Below are positions 56,283 through 64,000 of a stretch of 64,000 nt of DNA, piece after piece (the stretch's first letter is position 1; every line of letters starts with the position of its first letter). The notes beneath the pieces were generated by a model that saw only the letters and a program-made list of their open reading frames with translations, did not search any database and was not told where the DNA came from. This DNA comes from SZAS-103 sp043747745. GTDB lineage: Bacteria; Pseudomonadota; Gammaproteobacteria; Xanthomonadales; Xanthomonadaceae. The stretch lies in contig JAYTOP010000039.1 in NCBI GenBank assembly GCA_043747745.1, positions 5,292 through 69,291 of the forward strand. Reading direction: 5' to 3'. The translations under genes and the position numbers were made by a program.

Positions 56283-56983
56283 AGGCGCTGATCTTCGCCG
56301 CCGGCAAGGGCGAGCGCATGCGCACGCTGACCGAACGCACGCCGAAACCGCTGCTCGAAGTCGGCGGCAAGCCGCTGATCGTCTGGCACCTGGAAAAACT
56401 CGCAGCGCTGGGCGTGCGCGATGTCGTCGTCAACACCTCGTGGCTGGCGGAGCGATTCCCGGCGACGCTCGGCGACGGTTCGCGCTGGGGCTTGCGGCTG
56501 CACTATTCGCATGAGGGCGCCGAGCCGCTGGAGACCGGCGGCGGAATGTTCCATGCGTTGTCCCTTCTGGGCGACGCGCCGTTCCTCGCGGTTAACGGCG
56601 ATATCTGGACCGATTACGACTTCGCGCTTCTGCCTCGTGAATTCGATGGACTTGCGCACCTCGTGATGGTCGCGAATCCGGACCACAACACGCGCGGCGA
56701 TTTTGCGCTCGACGATGCCGGACGCATGCAATCAGATGGCGAACGCAAACTGACGTTCGCCGGTGTCGGCGTGTACCGATCGGAACTGTTCGCAGACTGG
56801 CGCACGATCATCGGCATCGCGGCTGGCGCGGATGAAACCCCACCGCGCTTCAAGCTCGCGCCGTTGCTGCGCGCAGCGATGGCGCGGGATCAGGTCAGCG
56901 GCGAACTCCTGCAAGGCGCTTGGACCGATGTCGGCACGCCGGAGCGATTGGCGCAACTCGATGCAGAGTTGAGCGCGCAATGA
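56279..56983 (+). CDS. murU: MurNAc-alpha-1-phosphate uridylyltransferase MurU
   Basis: The 234-residue nucleotidyltransferase has FAAGKGERMRTLTERTPKPL at its N-terminus, LAVNGDIWTDYD near residue 105 and a C-terminal WTDVGTPERL. It adds UMP to MurNAc-1-phosphate. It overlaps amgK (ATGA). The pair forms the cell-wall recycling route known from Pseudomonas. Confidence 0.93.
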   Translation: MKALIFAAGKGERMRTLTERTPKPLLEVGGKPLIVWHLEKLAALGVRDVVVNTSWLAERFPATLGDGSRWGLRLHYSHEGAEPLETGGGMFHALSLLGDAPFLAVNGDIWTDYDFALLPREFDGLAHLVMVANPDHNTRGDFALDDAGRMQSDGERKLTFAGVGVYRSELFADWRTIIGIAAGADETPPRFKLAPLLRAAMARDQVSGELLQGAWTDVGTPERLAQLDAELSAQ

Positions 56984-57310
56984 AGATCGCTAGTACCGTT
57001 GCTCTTTCAATACTGGCAATTGCAATTGTTGCAGTGGCGTCGTGCGTGCTTCAGACACGAAAGTACACACTCGCAATGAGCCATTGCCATTGGTGACACC
57101 GAAGCCCAGATTATTAGCCGCTTCGGATCGCCAAGTTATCGTGAGCCTGCCGATTCCCCCTACATGCGCTATACCGCGGCGCCATGCGCAGCACAGTGCC
57201 AAACCCGACTATGGTGGGAGTCGCCGCTACTGCCAGGCATCGAGGCTTGGTCCGTGAAATTGGATGCAAAACGAACGGTCGTGAAAACTTCTCACTGGGT
57301 GTCACCATAG
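56980..57310 (+). pseudogene. Frameshifted small membrane-anchored protein
   Basis: ATG 56980 overlaps the murU stop and opens a signal-anchor (STVALSILAIAIVAVASCVL) followed by QTRKYTLAM, then stops at TGA 57094. From about 57080 the +1 frame continues a typical small-protein domain: AIGDTEAQIISRFGSPSYRE, YMRYTAAPC, RLWWESPLLPGIEAWSVKLD, ending KTSHWVSP TAG 57310. The shift lies near GCCATTGCCATT (57080-57091), a direct duplication that could be the cause. A one-base gain or two-base loss is implied. Confidence 0.7.
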
Positions 57311-57668
57311 CAGCGTGCGTTGTGCACAGAAGCAGGAAAGTACGTTGCACTTGATCTGCTTTGGACTTTGGGTCCCATGAGTCGCGGCGATTGCCTGCGG
57401 ACAAGACCTGAAGGCGGCGCATATGAAGTGCGCCGTTCGCCGTCGGCACAAGGACGTGGCGTCGGCGAATCCCGCAGGCGATCGCGTACCTGGAGCGCGC
57501 AGCGCGAAGGGCGCGATCTCCGGGGTGTCCTTCTTTCTGGTTCCGTCTTTCTTGGACAAACAAGAAAGATGAACTCGCCCGCGCAGCGGGTGAAATGCTC
57601 TGGCTCCAGCGCCCGTCATCCGCCTGCGGCAACTACTTCCGGAGGGAGAAGGAAACAACTAAAGCACG
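57311..57668. other. Gene-free region holding repeat copy C
   Basis: No conserved frame was recognised between the frameshifted gene and hda. The region contains copy C of the structured repeat (about 57440-57605) and a hairpin GGCGCA/TGCGCC near 57415-57433. Confidence 0.55.
57440..57605 (-). repeat. Structured dispersed repeat, copy C
   Basis: The hairpin is GTCTTTCTTG (57545-57554), loop GACAAA, CAAGAAAGAT (57561-57570). On the minus strand it is preceded by CCGCTGCGCGGGCGAG, matching CGCTGCGCGCGC in copies A and B. The stem differs from both but remains complementary. The orientation is the same as copy B. Confidence 0.65.
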
Positions 57669-58376
57669 CTATAGATCAAGCGCCTGCCGCAAAAACGGAA
57701 CCGTGATCCTCCGCTGCGCTGCCAGCGATGCGAGATCGAGCCGATCCAGCAATCCAGTCAAGGTCCCGAGATCGCGGCCGACGCGACGGAACAGGTAATC
57801 CATCACCGCATCGTCGATCTCCAGCCCACGCGTCGCGGCTCGTTCGCGCAGGATCACGCGCCGCGCAGCTTCATCCGGAACCGCCAGTGCGAACTGCGTG
57901 CATTGCGCGAGCCGCGAACGCAGGTCGGGCAGCGCGAGCGCGAGTTGCAGCGGCGTCGCATCGGCCGCGTACAGCAGCGCACCGCCGCCATCGCGCACGC
58001 GGTTGTGCAGGTCGAACAGGGCGACCTCGGCTGCGTGGTCGTCGGCAATCGCCTGCACGTCGTCGACGCATGCGAGTTGCACCGCGCCCTGGTGCGCAAG
58101 CGCATCGGCCGCGCGCGCGCCGAACACCTGTAGCGGCAGGTATGCGACCGCGCGATCCGCCACGCTCGCTTCGGCGCAGGCCGCGAGCAGCAAGTGGCTC
58201 TTGCCCGATCCCGGTGCGCCAGACACGAAAATGCTCGAGTGGAGCCGACTATCCACGCCTTCGCCTGTTGCCAGCACCGCCAGCAGCGCAAGCAATCCCG
58301 CCGGCGCATCGCGATAACTGTGCAGGCGTTGATCCAGCGGGAATCGCAGACTGAGCGGCAATTGCGGCGTGCTCAT
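57669..58376 (-). CDS. hda: DnaA-homologue replication regulator Hda
   Basis: The 235-residue AAA+ protein has Walker A VSGAPGSGKSHLL near residue 55 and Walker B LACVDDVQ near 105, similar to the DnaA AAA+ domain but without the DnaA DNA-binding domain. Hda with the sliding clamp promotes ATP hydrolysis by DnaA. The N-terminal LPLSLRFP is the clamp-binding motif. The start MSTPQLPLS was chosen because it places this motif first. Confidence 0.92.
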   Translation of the reverse strand: MSTPQLPLSLRFPLDQRLHSYRDAPAGLLALLAVLATGEGVDSRLHSSIFVSGAPGSGKSHLLLAACAEASVADRAVAYLPLQVFGARAADALAHQGAVQLACVDDVQAIADDHAAEVALFDLHNRVRDGGGALLYAADATPLQLALALPDLRSRLAQCTQFALAVPDEAARRVILRERAATRGLEIDDAVMDYLFRRVGRDLGTLTGLLDRLDLASLAAQRRITVPFLRQALDL

Positions 58377-58401
58377 GAAGCCCGGCCCGCGAAACCGGCG
58401 A

Positions 58402-59598
58402 TCACGGAGCACTCGGCGGCGGTTCGTCGCGCACGTCGTCGTGGTGCATGCGCTCGCCGACCACGATCAACGCGACGGTTTCCTCGACGACCGGCGCAGG
58501 TCCCGCATACAACTTGCTCGTTGTGTAGCGCTCATGCCCGTAGCGCAACAGCACCATCGCGATCGCCGAGACCGGCAGCGCGAGCAGCACGCCGAGGAAC
58601 CCGAACAATTGCCCACCAGCCATGAGCGCGAAGATCACGCCGACCGGATGCATGCCGATCTTGTTGCCGACCAGCCGCGGCACCAGCACATACGATTCCA
58701 TCGTCTGCCCGAATGCGAACACGCCAAGCACCATCAGCACATGCGCGCTGTCGCCGAATTGCACCAGCGCGGCGATCAGGCTGAGCGACACGCCGATGAT
58801 CGCGCCGAGGTACGGCACGAAACTCACCAGGCCCGCAATAGAGCCGACCAGCAGCGCAAGGTCGAGGCCGACCATCCACAAACCGGCTGCATAAATGACC
58901 GCGAGCGACACCATCACCGTCAACTGCCCGCGCAGGAAACCGCCGAGGGTCTCGTCGGATTCGCCCGCGAGCCGCGTGATGATGGGTTGCAGCTTGCGCG
59001 GCAACAGTGCGTCCACACGCGCCACCAGCACGTCCCAGTCGCGCAGGAAATAGAACGCCAACACCGGTATCAGGCAGACGTTCGTGAGGATCTGGAACAG
59101 CTTCAGACCCGAGCGCGACAACCCGCCGATCACGCTCTCGGCTACGCCGCCCGCCTGCTGCCAGTGCTCGCGCACCATCACGATCAACTGCTGCGGATCG
59201 ATGTAGGGCGCGAGGTCGACGCGGGCGTGCAGCTTGATCCACGGCAAAGCGGTGCCGCGCAGCCAGGTGTCGTAGGCCGGCATCTGGTCGATGAAATGGC
59301 CGATCTGGCCGCTCAGCAGCGGCACCAACAACAGTAGCGCCAGCAACAGCAGCGAAAACATCGCGAAGAAGACCAAGCAAACGGCGAAGGTACGGCTCAT
59401 GCGCGCGCGCTCGAGCCGATCGACCAGCGGGTCGCCGACATAGCCGAAGAACAGCGAGATCACGAACGGCGTCAGCACCGGCGCGAGCAGCCAGACCAGC
59501 ACGCCGATCGCGACCGTGAAAGCCAGCCATTGCCAGCGGCGCGAGTCCTCGCGGACTTCTTCGGCTGGTTCGGCGGACGTCGTGTCGTTCAAGTTCAT
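58402..59598 (-). CDS. AI-2E/PerM-family membrane transporter
   Basis: The 398-residue protein has about eight membrane helices and the family order with a central soluble region and the C-terminal PYLGAIIGVSLSLIAAL and NKIGMHPVGVIFALMAGG blocks. The family includes AI-2 exporter TqsA and PerM; the substrate here is unknown. It lies between hda and the CDP-alcohol transferase, a conserved arrangement in the order. Confidence 0.9.
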   Translation of the reverse strand: MNLNDTTSAEPAEEVREDSRRWQWLAFTVAIGVLVWLLAPVLTPFVISLFFGYVGDPLVDRLERARMSRTFAVCLVFFAMFSLLLLALLLLVPLLSGQIGHFIDQMPAYDTWLRGTALPWIKLHARVDLAPYIDPQQLIVMVREHWQQAGGVAESVIGGLSRSGLKLFQILTNVCLIPVLAFYFLRDWDVLVARVDALLPRKLQPIITRLAGESDETLGGFLRGQLTVMVSLAVIYAAGLWMVGLDLALLVGSIAGLVSFVPYLGAIIGVSLSLIAALVQFGDSAHVLMVLGVFAFGQTMESYVLVPRLVGNKIGMHPVGVIFALMAGGQLFGFLGVLLALPVSAIAMVLLRYGHERYTTSKLYAGPAPVVEETVALIVVGERMHHDDVRDEPPPSAP

Positions 59599-59626
59599 CG
59601 CATCGCTCCATGGCGCAATGTCATCG

Positions 59627-60181
59627 TTACCTCGTGCGCAAATCGCGGTACGCGCGCAGGCTCCAGCGCACAACATAGTCGATGCCGCTCGCGAACGTGA
59701 GCGCTGCAATCAGCCAGATGCCCGCGAGCAACGCGCCATCCGGCAACGGCCGCCACGCCAGTGCGACCAGCAGCGACAGAACCAATGCGATCTGCGCGAC
59801 GGTGGTCGTCTTGCTCAACAGGGTCGGATTGCCTTCGACCGGACCGACGATGGCGTTGTACGCGACAGCGCCACCGACGATGGCCAGGTCGCGTCCGACG
59901 ACCAGCGCAGCCAGCCAGCCAGGTGCCGCACCGGCCAGCCACAGCCCGACGAAGCTGCCATCGAGCAGCAGTTTGTCGGCAACCGGATCGAGCAACCCGC
60001 CCAGCCGTGTCTGCCAGCCAAAACGCTTCGCCAGCCAGCCGTCGAGCGCATCCGAAGCGCCGGCGATCAGCGCGATAGCCAGCGCGGTGCGGAAGTCCCC
60101 ATCGCGCAGGCTCCACATCAGCGGCAGCACCAGCACCATGCGCGCGCCGGTAATCAGGTTGGGGAGCTGGCGCAGATTCAC
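59627..60181 (-). CDS. CDP-alcohol phosphatidyltransferase
   Basis: The 184-residue membrane protein has the CDP-alcohol motif DALDGWLAKRFGWQ, with the downstream GGLLDPVADKLLL carrying the metal aspartates (DG-x2-A-K variant of DGxxAR). The N-terminus NLRQLPNLITGARM is typical. It probably makes a phospholipid such as PGP or a related lipid; substrate is not fixed. Its ATG overlaps the DUF2066 stop by 4 bases. Confidence 0.9.
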   Translation of the reverse strand: MNLRQLPNLITGARMVLVLPLMWSLRDGDFRTALAIALIAGASDALDGWLAKRFGWQTRLGGLLDPVADKLLLDGSFVGLWLAGAAPGWLAALVVGRDLAIVGGAVAYNAIVGPVEGNPTLLSKTTTVAQIALVLSLLVALAWRPLPDGALLAGIWLIAALTFASGIDYVVRWSLRAYRDLRTR

Positions 60182-61221
60182 GGTTTCAGGCGGAACACCG
60201 GTGCGTCGCCTTCGGTTTCGAGTTCCAGCACCTGGCCAACGCCGATTACGTTGCGGAAACCTTCAATCCCCGTGGACAGATCGAGCTGCATGCGCAGGCG
60301 GTCTCCAGTCGCGCCCAGCAACACGACCTTGCGCACGATCCCGATGCCTTCCAGATAACCCATCGCACGCACGTAATCCTCGCCCGTGCGCACGCCGTCG
60401 ATTTCGATGGCGAATGTACCTGCAGGCCCGCCCACGACCGTCTTCGCATATTTTCTCGCGAGCGCATCGGCAGAGCCGTCGGCTGCGTTCGCCATTGCGA
60501 GGCGCGCGTCGGGATTGGTCTCATTCCACCGATTGAGTTCGATGCCGCCGTCGAGCAGGATCCATTGCGCGTTCCAGCCGTTCGCGGTGCGCACGAGCTT
60601 GCCGACCAGTTGCTCCGAACCGTAGGCGGCCGACGGCAACACCACCGCCTGCGCCGGGCCCATGCCCGCAGCCAGCAGCGCGATCTGCGATTCGACCGGC
60701 GTCCCGGACGGCACTACCACCGTCAGTCCGCGTTCGCCCGCGCGATCGGTCAGCGATTTCACCGCATTCGCATGCGCCGAGCCGACCATGCGCGCGCCGT
60801 GGCCATCATCGATCACCAGCCACAACACCACCGGCGCGCGCGGGCCCGGCCACACTGGCAGGCCTGCGCCTGCGAGCAGTGCGTCCACGCCGCTGCGATC
60901 GAAATGTGCGGTGAACTTCTGCCGATAGATCGGCGCTCCGTTGATGGTTTCGGATTCCGCGCTGTAGCGCGAGTCCTGCGCGAGGTGGCCCGCAGCGCCC
61001 AGCAGGCTGCGCACCTGCGGCAGCGATGCGGCATTGCGCTGGCCGCTCAGCTTGACGATGACCTGGGCCAGCGCACGTTGCTGCGCGCCCGCGCGTTCGC
61101 CATTGCCCTGGCTGTTGACCAGGGTACTGCCCTCGTACAGCGAGGCATCGTCGGCGCGGGCGATGCCGACCGAGGCCAGCAGGCAGGCGGCAAGGGACAG
61201 GCGGGCAATGGCGTGGCGCAT
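60178..61221 (-). CDS. DUF2066 periplasmic protein
   Basis: The 347-residue protein has a signal peptide (MRHAIARLSLAACLLASVGI) and the DUF2066 domain (QRALAQVIVKLSGQRNAA, YSAESETINGAPIYRQKF). It occurs upstream of purM in many gammaproteobacteria, as here. Function is unknown; location suggests the periplasm. Confidence 0.85.
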   Translation of the reverse strand: MRHAIARLSLAACLLASVGIARADDASLYEGSTLVNSQGNGERAGAQQRALAQVIVKLSGQRNAASLPQVRSLLGAAGHLAQDSRYSAESETINGAPIYRQKFTAHFDRSGVDALLAGAGLPVWPGPRAPVVLWLVIDDGHGARMVGSAHANAVKSLTDRAGERGLTVVVPSGTPVESQIALLAAGMGPAQAVVLPSAAYGSEQLVGKLVRTANGWNAQWILLDGGIELNRWNETNPDARLAMANAADGSADALARKYAKTVVGGPAGTFAIEIDGVRTGEDYVRAMGYLEGIGIVRKVVLLGATGDRLRMQLDLSTGIEGFRNVIGVGQVLELETEGDAPVFRLKP

Positions 61222-61311
61222 GGTTGGATCCGAAGCGAGGTCAGGCGTGGATTATGGTGGGTAATGGGGTCGGAGTGAATTTCGTCGCCCTGACCCGTTG
61301 CGCCGCGCTGC

Positions 61312-61317
61312 TAGAAT
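61312..61317 (+). promoter_or_regulatory. Candidate -10 box of purM
   Basis: TAGAAT at 61312-61317 with CTGACC 16 bases upstream resembles a sigma-70 promoter. It overlaps the ATG at 61316, which would favour the TTG at 61343 as the translation start. Confidence 0.45.
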
Positions 61318-62404
61318 GACGTTTTCCCGCGCGGATCGACCCTTGTCCCTGCCAACGTCCAACCCGTCCTCCACCCCACTCACCTACCGCGATGCCGGCG
61401 TCGATATCGATGCGGGCAATGCAGTCGTCGAGCGGATCAAACCGCTGGTCCAGCGCACATTCCGACCCGGTGTGATGGGCGGCCTCGGCGGTTTCGGCGC
61501 TTTGTTCGACCTGTCCGGGCGCTACAAGGAACCGGTGCTTGTCTCGGGAACCGACGGCGTCGGCACCAAGCTCAAGCTCGCGCAGCAACTGGATCGCCAC
61601 GACACCATCGGCATCGACCTGGTCGGCATGTGCGTCAACGACGTGCTCGTGCAGGGTGCGGAATCGCTGTTCTTCCTCGACTACTTCGCGACCGGCAAGT
61701 TGCACGTGGACACCACGGTCGCCGTGGTCGGCGGCATCGCGCGCGGTTGCGAGCTCGCCGGTTGCGCGCTGATCGGTGGCGAAACAGCCGAGATGCCCGA
61801 CATGTATCCGCCCGGCGAATACGACCTGGCCGGTTTCTGCGTCGGTGCTGTCGAGAAATCCGACATCCTCGATGGCGCGAAGGTACGAGCGGGCGACGTG
61901 CTTCTCGGCATCGCCTCGAGCGGCCCGCATTCCAACGGCTATTCGCTGATCCGGCGCATCCTGGATCGCGCCGGGCGTCCGCTCGACCTGGACATGGGCG
62001 GTGTGAGTCTCGCCGATGCACTCATGATGCCGACCACGATCTACGTCAAGCCGATCCTCGCGTTGCTCCACAGCGAGCAAGGCGAAGACATCCACGCCAT
62101 GGCCCATATCACCGGTGGCGGTTTGACCGAAAACATCATCCGCGTGATCCCCGACGGGCTGGGTCTCGACATCGAGGCATCGACGATCGTGCTGCCGCCG
62201 GTGTTCGACTGGTTGCAGCGCGAAGGCGCGGTGCCGCGCGAAGAGATGTGGCGCACATTCAATTGCGGTATCGGCTTTGTGCTGGTCGTCGCCGAAGCGA
62301 TGGTCGCGGCGATCGGCGCCGAGCTCGATCGTGCCGGGCTCGCGCACCGGCCGATCGGTCGTGTGGTCGCGTCGCATGGCGACGAACGCGTCCGCATCGC
62401 TTGA
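61316..62404 (+). CDS. purM: AIR synthetase PurM
   Basis: The 362-residue protein (from ATG 61316) has LTYRDAGVDIDAGNAVVERI near the N-terminus, VSGTDGVGTKLK and GGETAEMPDMYPPGEYDLAG in the first domain and HITGGGLTENIIRV in the second. It makes AIR from FGAM. The ATG is inside TAGAATG, a likely -10 box, so TTG 61343 may be the real start. Divergent from DUF2066. Confidence 0.95.
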   Translation: MTFSRADRPLSLPTSNPSSTPLTYRDAGVDIDAGNAVVERIKPLVQRTFRPGVMGGLGGFGALFDLSGRYKEPVLVSGTDGVGTKLKLAQQLDRHDTIGIDLVGMCVNDVLVQGAESLFFLDYFATGKLHVDTTVAVVGGIARGCELAGCALIGGETAEMPDMYPPGEYDLAGFCVGAVEKSDILDGAKVRAGDVLLGIASSGPHSNGYSLIRRILDRAGRPLDLDMGGVSLADALMMPTTIYVKPILALLHSEQGEDIHAMAHITGGGLTENIIRVIPDGLGLDIEASTIVLPPVFDWLQREGAVPREEMWRTFNCGIGFVLVVAEAMVAAIGAELDRAGLAHRPIGRVVASHGDERVRIA

Positions 62405-62412
62405 GCTCACGC

Positions 62413-63168
62413 TTGTCCGAGTCCCGAGTCCCGATTCCTGCCTCACAAGAACGTGCCAATGCCGCGGGCGCGGGACGCGCAGGAGCGGCCGACGCCCTGC
62501 CTTTACGCGTCGCAGTCCTCGCATCCGGGCGCGGCAGCAATCTGCAGGCGCTGCTCGACGCCCAGCACAATGATGCGTGCCGGTTCCGCATCGCCGGAGT
62601 GTTTTCGGATCGCGCGCAGGCGCAGGCACTGGAACGCGCACGCGCGGCGAATGTGCCCGCTGTCGCGCTGAAGCCTTCCGATTACGCAACGCGCGAGGCG
62701 TTCGACGCTGCGTTGTTCGATGCGATCGATGCGGTGCATCCAGACCTGGTGGTCTGCGCAGGCTACCTGCGCGTGCTGACCGACCAGGCGGTGCAGCGTT
62801 ACGCAGGCCGCATCATCAACATCCATCCATCGCTGCTGCCGCGCTTCCCGGGGCTGCGTACGCATGCGCAGGCGCTCGTCGCAGGATCGTCCGAACACGG
62901 TGCGAGCGTGCATTACGTGATTCCGGCGCTGGATGCAGGCCCGGTCATCGCGCAGGCGCAGATCGGCGTGCTTGCCGACGACACCCCGGCCAGCCTCGCC
63001 GCGCGCGTGCTGGAGCGCGAGCATCCGCTGCTGCTTCGCTGCGTGGAATGGATCGCGACCGGGCGCATCTTCCAAAAAGGTTCAGATGTCGTCGTGGATA
63101 GTCGCTGCCTGTCGCAGCCGTTGTTGCTGGGCGACGATGACCAACTCACCGAACCTGTGGATGCCTGA
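62413..63168 (+). CDS. purN: Phosphoribosylglycinamide formyltransferase PurN
   Basis: The 251-residue protein has the core from LRVAVLASGRGSNLQALLDA (near residue 33), NIHPSLLPRFPGLRTHAQAL (catalytic Asn/His) near 135 and HYVIPALDAGPVI (catalytic Asp) after that. It formylates GAR. Only TTG starts (62401, 62413) exist before the core; TTG 62413 is chosen. The first 30 residues include a 7-bp repeat and are probably not conserved. Confidence 0.92.
   Translation: MSESRVPIPASQERANAAGAGRAGAADALPLRVAVLASGRGSNLQALLDAQHNDACRFRIAGVFSDRAQAQALERARAANVPAVALKPSDYATREAFDAALFDAIDAVHPDLVVCAGYLRVLTDQAVQRYAGRIINIHPSLLPRFPGLRTHAQALVAGSSEHGASVHYVIPALDAGPVIAQAQIGVLADDTPASLAARVLEREHPLLLRCVEWIATGRIFQKGSDVVVDSRCLSQPLLLGDDDQLTEPVDA
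62418..62438 (+). repeat. Short heptamer repeat in the purN leader
   Basis: CGAGTCC occurs twice (62418-62431), followed by a third unit CGATTCC (62432-62438). It is a minor heptamer array of the same kind as the one near 3.1-3.3 kb, here between purM and the conserved purN core. Confidence 0.7.
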
Positions 63169-63169
63169 C

Positions 63170-63910
63170 ATGCGACTGCCTTTCATGAAAACCACCGGCC
63201 AGAAGATTTCGCCTGCGCTGATTCTGCCGCTTGCGTTGCTGCTCGCCGGAGCGTCGCATGCGGCAGGACTGCAACCCTACACCGCCACCTACGAGGTCGC
63301 GCGCAATGGCGATGCGCTCGGCAGCGCGACGATCACGCTGCGGCAGATACCCGGCGGCTGGGACTTCGATTCGGCAACGCGCGGCACCAGCGGAATGGCA
63401 AGACTCGCGGCCGCCGACATCAACGAACATTCCACCGTGCACGACAGCAACGGCGTACTCGAAACGCGCATGTACCGCTACCGCCAATCCACGATCCTGA
63501 AGACGCGCGAGCGCAGCATCGCAGTGGACGCGGCCTCGAACCGCATCATCACCCACGACAAGCACGGCGATCAGCAATTCCCGATGCAGCGCGGTGTACT
63601 CGACCGCCAAGCGGTAACGCTTGCGATCGCGCAGGATCTCGCCATGGGCAAGCGCGGCACGCTGAACTACAACGTCGCCGACAGCGACCACGTCGGCGCG
63701 CAACGCTACCAAGTCGGCAAGGAAGAGACCGTGCGCGTCCCCGCAGGCACGATCCGCACGATCACCGTCGCCCGCGTGCGCGACAGCGGCGGCGGCCGCA
63801 CCACCGTCAGCTGGTTCGGACTCGACAACGGCTTCGTGCCGGTGAAGATCGTGCAGACCGAGCCGAAGGGCGAGGTGCTGGAGATGGGGTTGGTGTCGTT
63901 ACGGCGCTGA
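63170..63910 (+). CDS. DUF3108 periplasmic protein
   Basis: The 246-residue protein has a signal peptide (ISPALILPLALLLAGASHAA) and the DUF3108 domain: LQPYTATYEVARNGDALGSA, GVLETRMYRYRQS, and C-terminal SWFGLDNGFVPVKIVQTEPK. The family often follows purN in this order; function is unknown. ATG 63170 is next to the purN stop; 63161 is also in frame. Confidence 0.85.
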   Translation: MRLPFMKTTGQKISPALILPLALLLAGASHAAGLQPYTATYEVARNGDALGSATITLRQIPGGWDFDSATRGTSGMARLAAADINEHSTVHDSNGVLETRMYRYRQSTILKTRERSIAVDAASNRIITHDKHGDQQFPMQRGVLDRQAVTLAIAQDLAMGKRGTLNYNVADSDHVGAQRYQVGKEETVRVPAGTIRTITVARVRDSGGGRTTVSWFGLDNGFVPVKIVQTEPKGEVLEMGLVSLRR

Positions 63911-63946
63911 TACGTCGCCATCGCTGATGAGGTCAGGAGAAAATCC

Positions 63947-64000
63947 ATGCGAATGAAGCTACTTTTCGCGACTGCATTCAGTCTTGCGATTCTATCAAGT
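63947..64000 (+). CDS. Truncated gene, signal peptide only
   Basis: ATG 63947 has AGGAGA 7-12 bases upstream and opens MRMKLLFATAFSLAILSS before the window ends. The segment is a signal peptide, so a secreted protein or lipoprotein is encoded to the right. Confidence 0.6.
   Translation, partial: MRMKLLFATAFSLAILSS

Noticed and set aside
57311..57668. Possible tRNA or other RNA gene before hda
   Set aside because: Hairpins are present but no cloverleaf, anticodon arm or CCA end was found; they belong to the dispersed repeat.

Overview
The window is high-GC DNA (AT-richer only around 49.2-50.45 kb) from a gammaproteobacterium of the order Lysobacterales (Xanthomonadales); Rhodanobacteraceae is possible, but the genus cannot be fixed from sequence alone. 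Lineage-typical signs are the fused aspartate kinase/diaminopimelate decarboxylase, the MurD2-MurL pair for glutamate insertion into peptidoglycan, an rmlBACD cluster, a sufRBCDS operon, the order hda / AI-2E transporter / CDP-alcohol transferase / DUF2066 divergent from purM-purN, and intergenic heptamer repeats.

Layout. 0-6.5 kb: 3'-truncated RHS/YD-repeat secreted protein (minus), small XRE regulator, corC, an Lnb-like DUF4105 membrane protein, corA, and a small secreted gene broken by a frameshift. 6.5-14.8 kb: peptide-utilisation block of three secreted S9 peptidases, two of them tandem paralogues, and a POT peptide transporter. 14.9-19.1 kb: dTDP-L-rhamnose genes rmlB-A-C-D behind ssb, with repeat-rich junctions. 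19.2-24.6 kb: ispB, a large membrane protein, an OmpA-family protein and a dienelactone hydrolase, with a decayed hydrolase fragment between them. 24.7-30.1 kb: overlapping lysAC-murL-murD2 operon. 30.4-38.7 kb: EF-G-like GTPase, DUF2652 protein, HHH protein, several small envelope proteins, a DUF5916 outer-membrane protein and a SET-domain protein. 38.8-45.7 kb: suf operon with an extra TonB-C-like gene between sufB and sufC and a tail of coiled-coil, GNAT and Rieske genes. 45.7-48.8 kb: HutD-like, ComEA-like, M20 peptidase and GlsB-like genes. 48.84-50.77 kb: AT-richer island (lipoprotein, HNH nuclease, 39-aa basic microprotein) bracketed by inverted copies of a structured repeat. 50.9-57.3 kb: manC-cysD-cysNC (GDP-mannose plus sulfate activation) divergent from amgK-murU (MurNAc salvage), then a second frameshifted small gene and a third copy of the structured repeat. 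57.7-64 kb: hda, AI-2E transporter, CDP-alcohol transferase and DUF2066 on minus; purM, purN, DUF3108 and a truncated signal-peptide gene on plus.

Functionally the window is dominated by envelope chemistry. LysAC works at both ends of the DAP/lysine pathway, MurD2/MurL build the glutamate position of the stem peptide, and AmgK/MurU recycle MurNAc. Rml and ManC make sugar nucleotides and CysDNC makes PAPS. No tRNA, rRNA, CRISPR array, integrase or transposase was seen. The least explained parts are the three-copy structured repeat with compensating hairpin changes, the island between two inverted copies, and the tandem-repeat junction at rmlA/rmlC.
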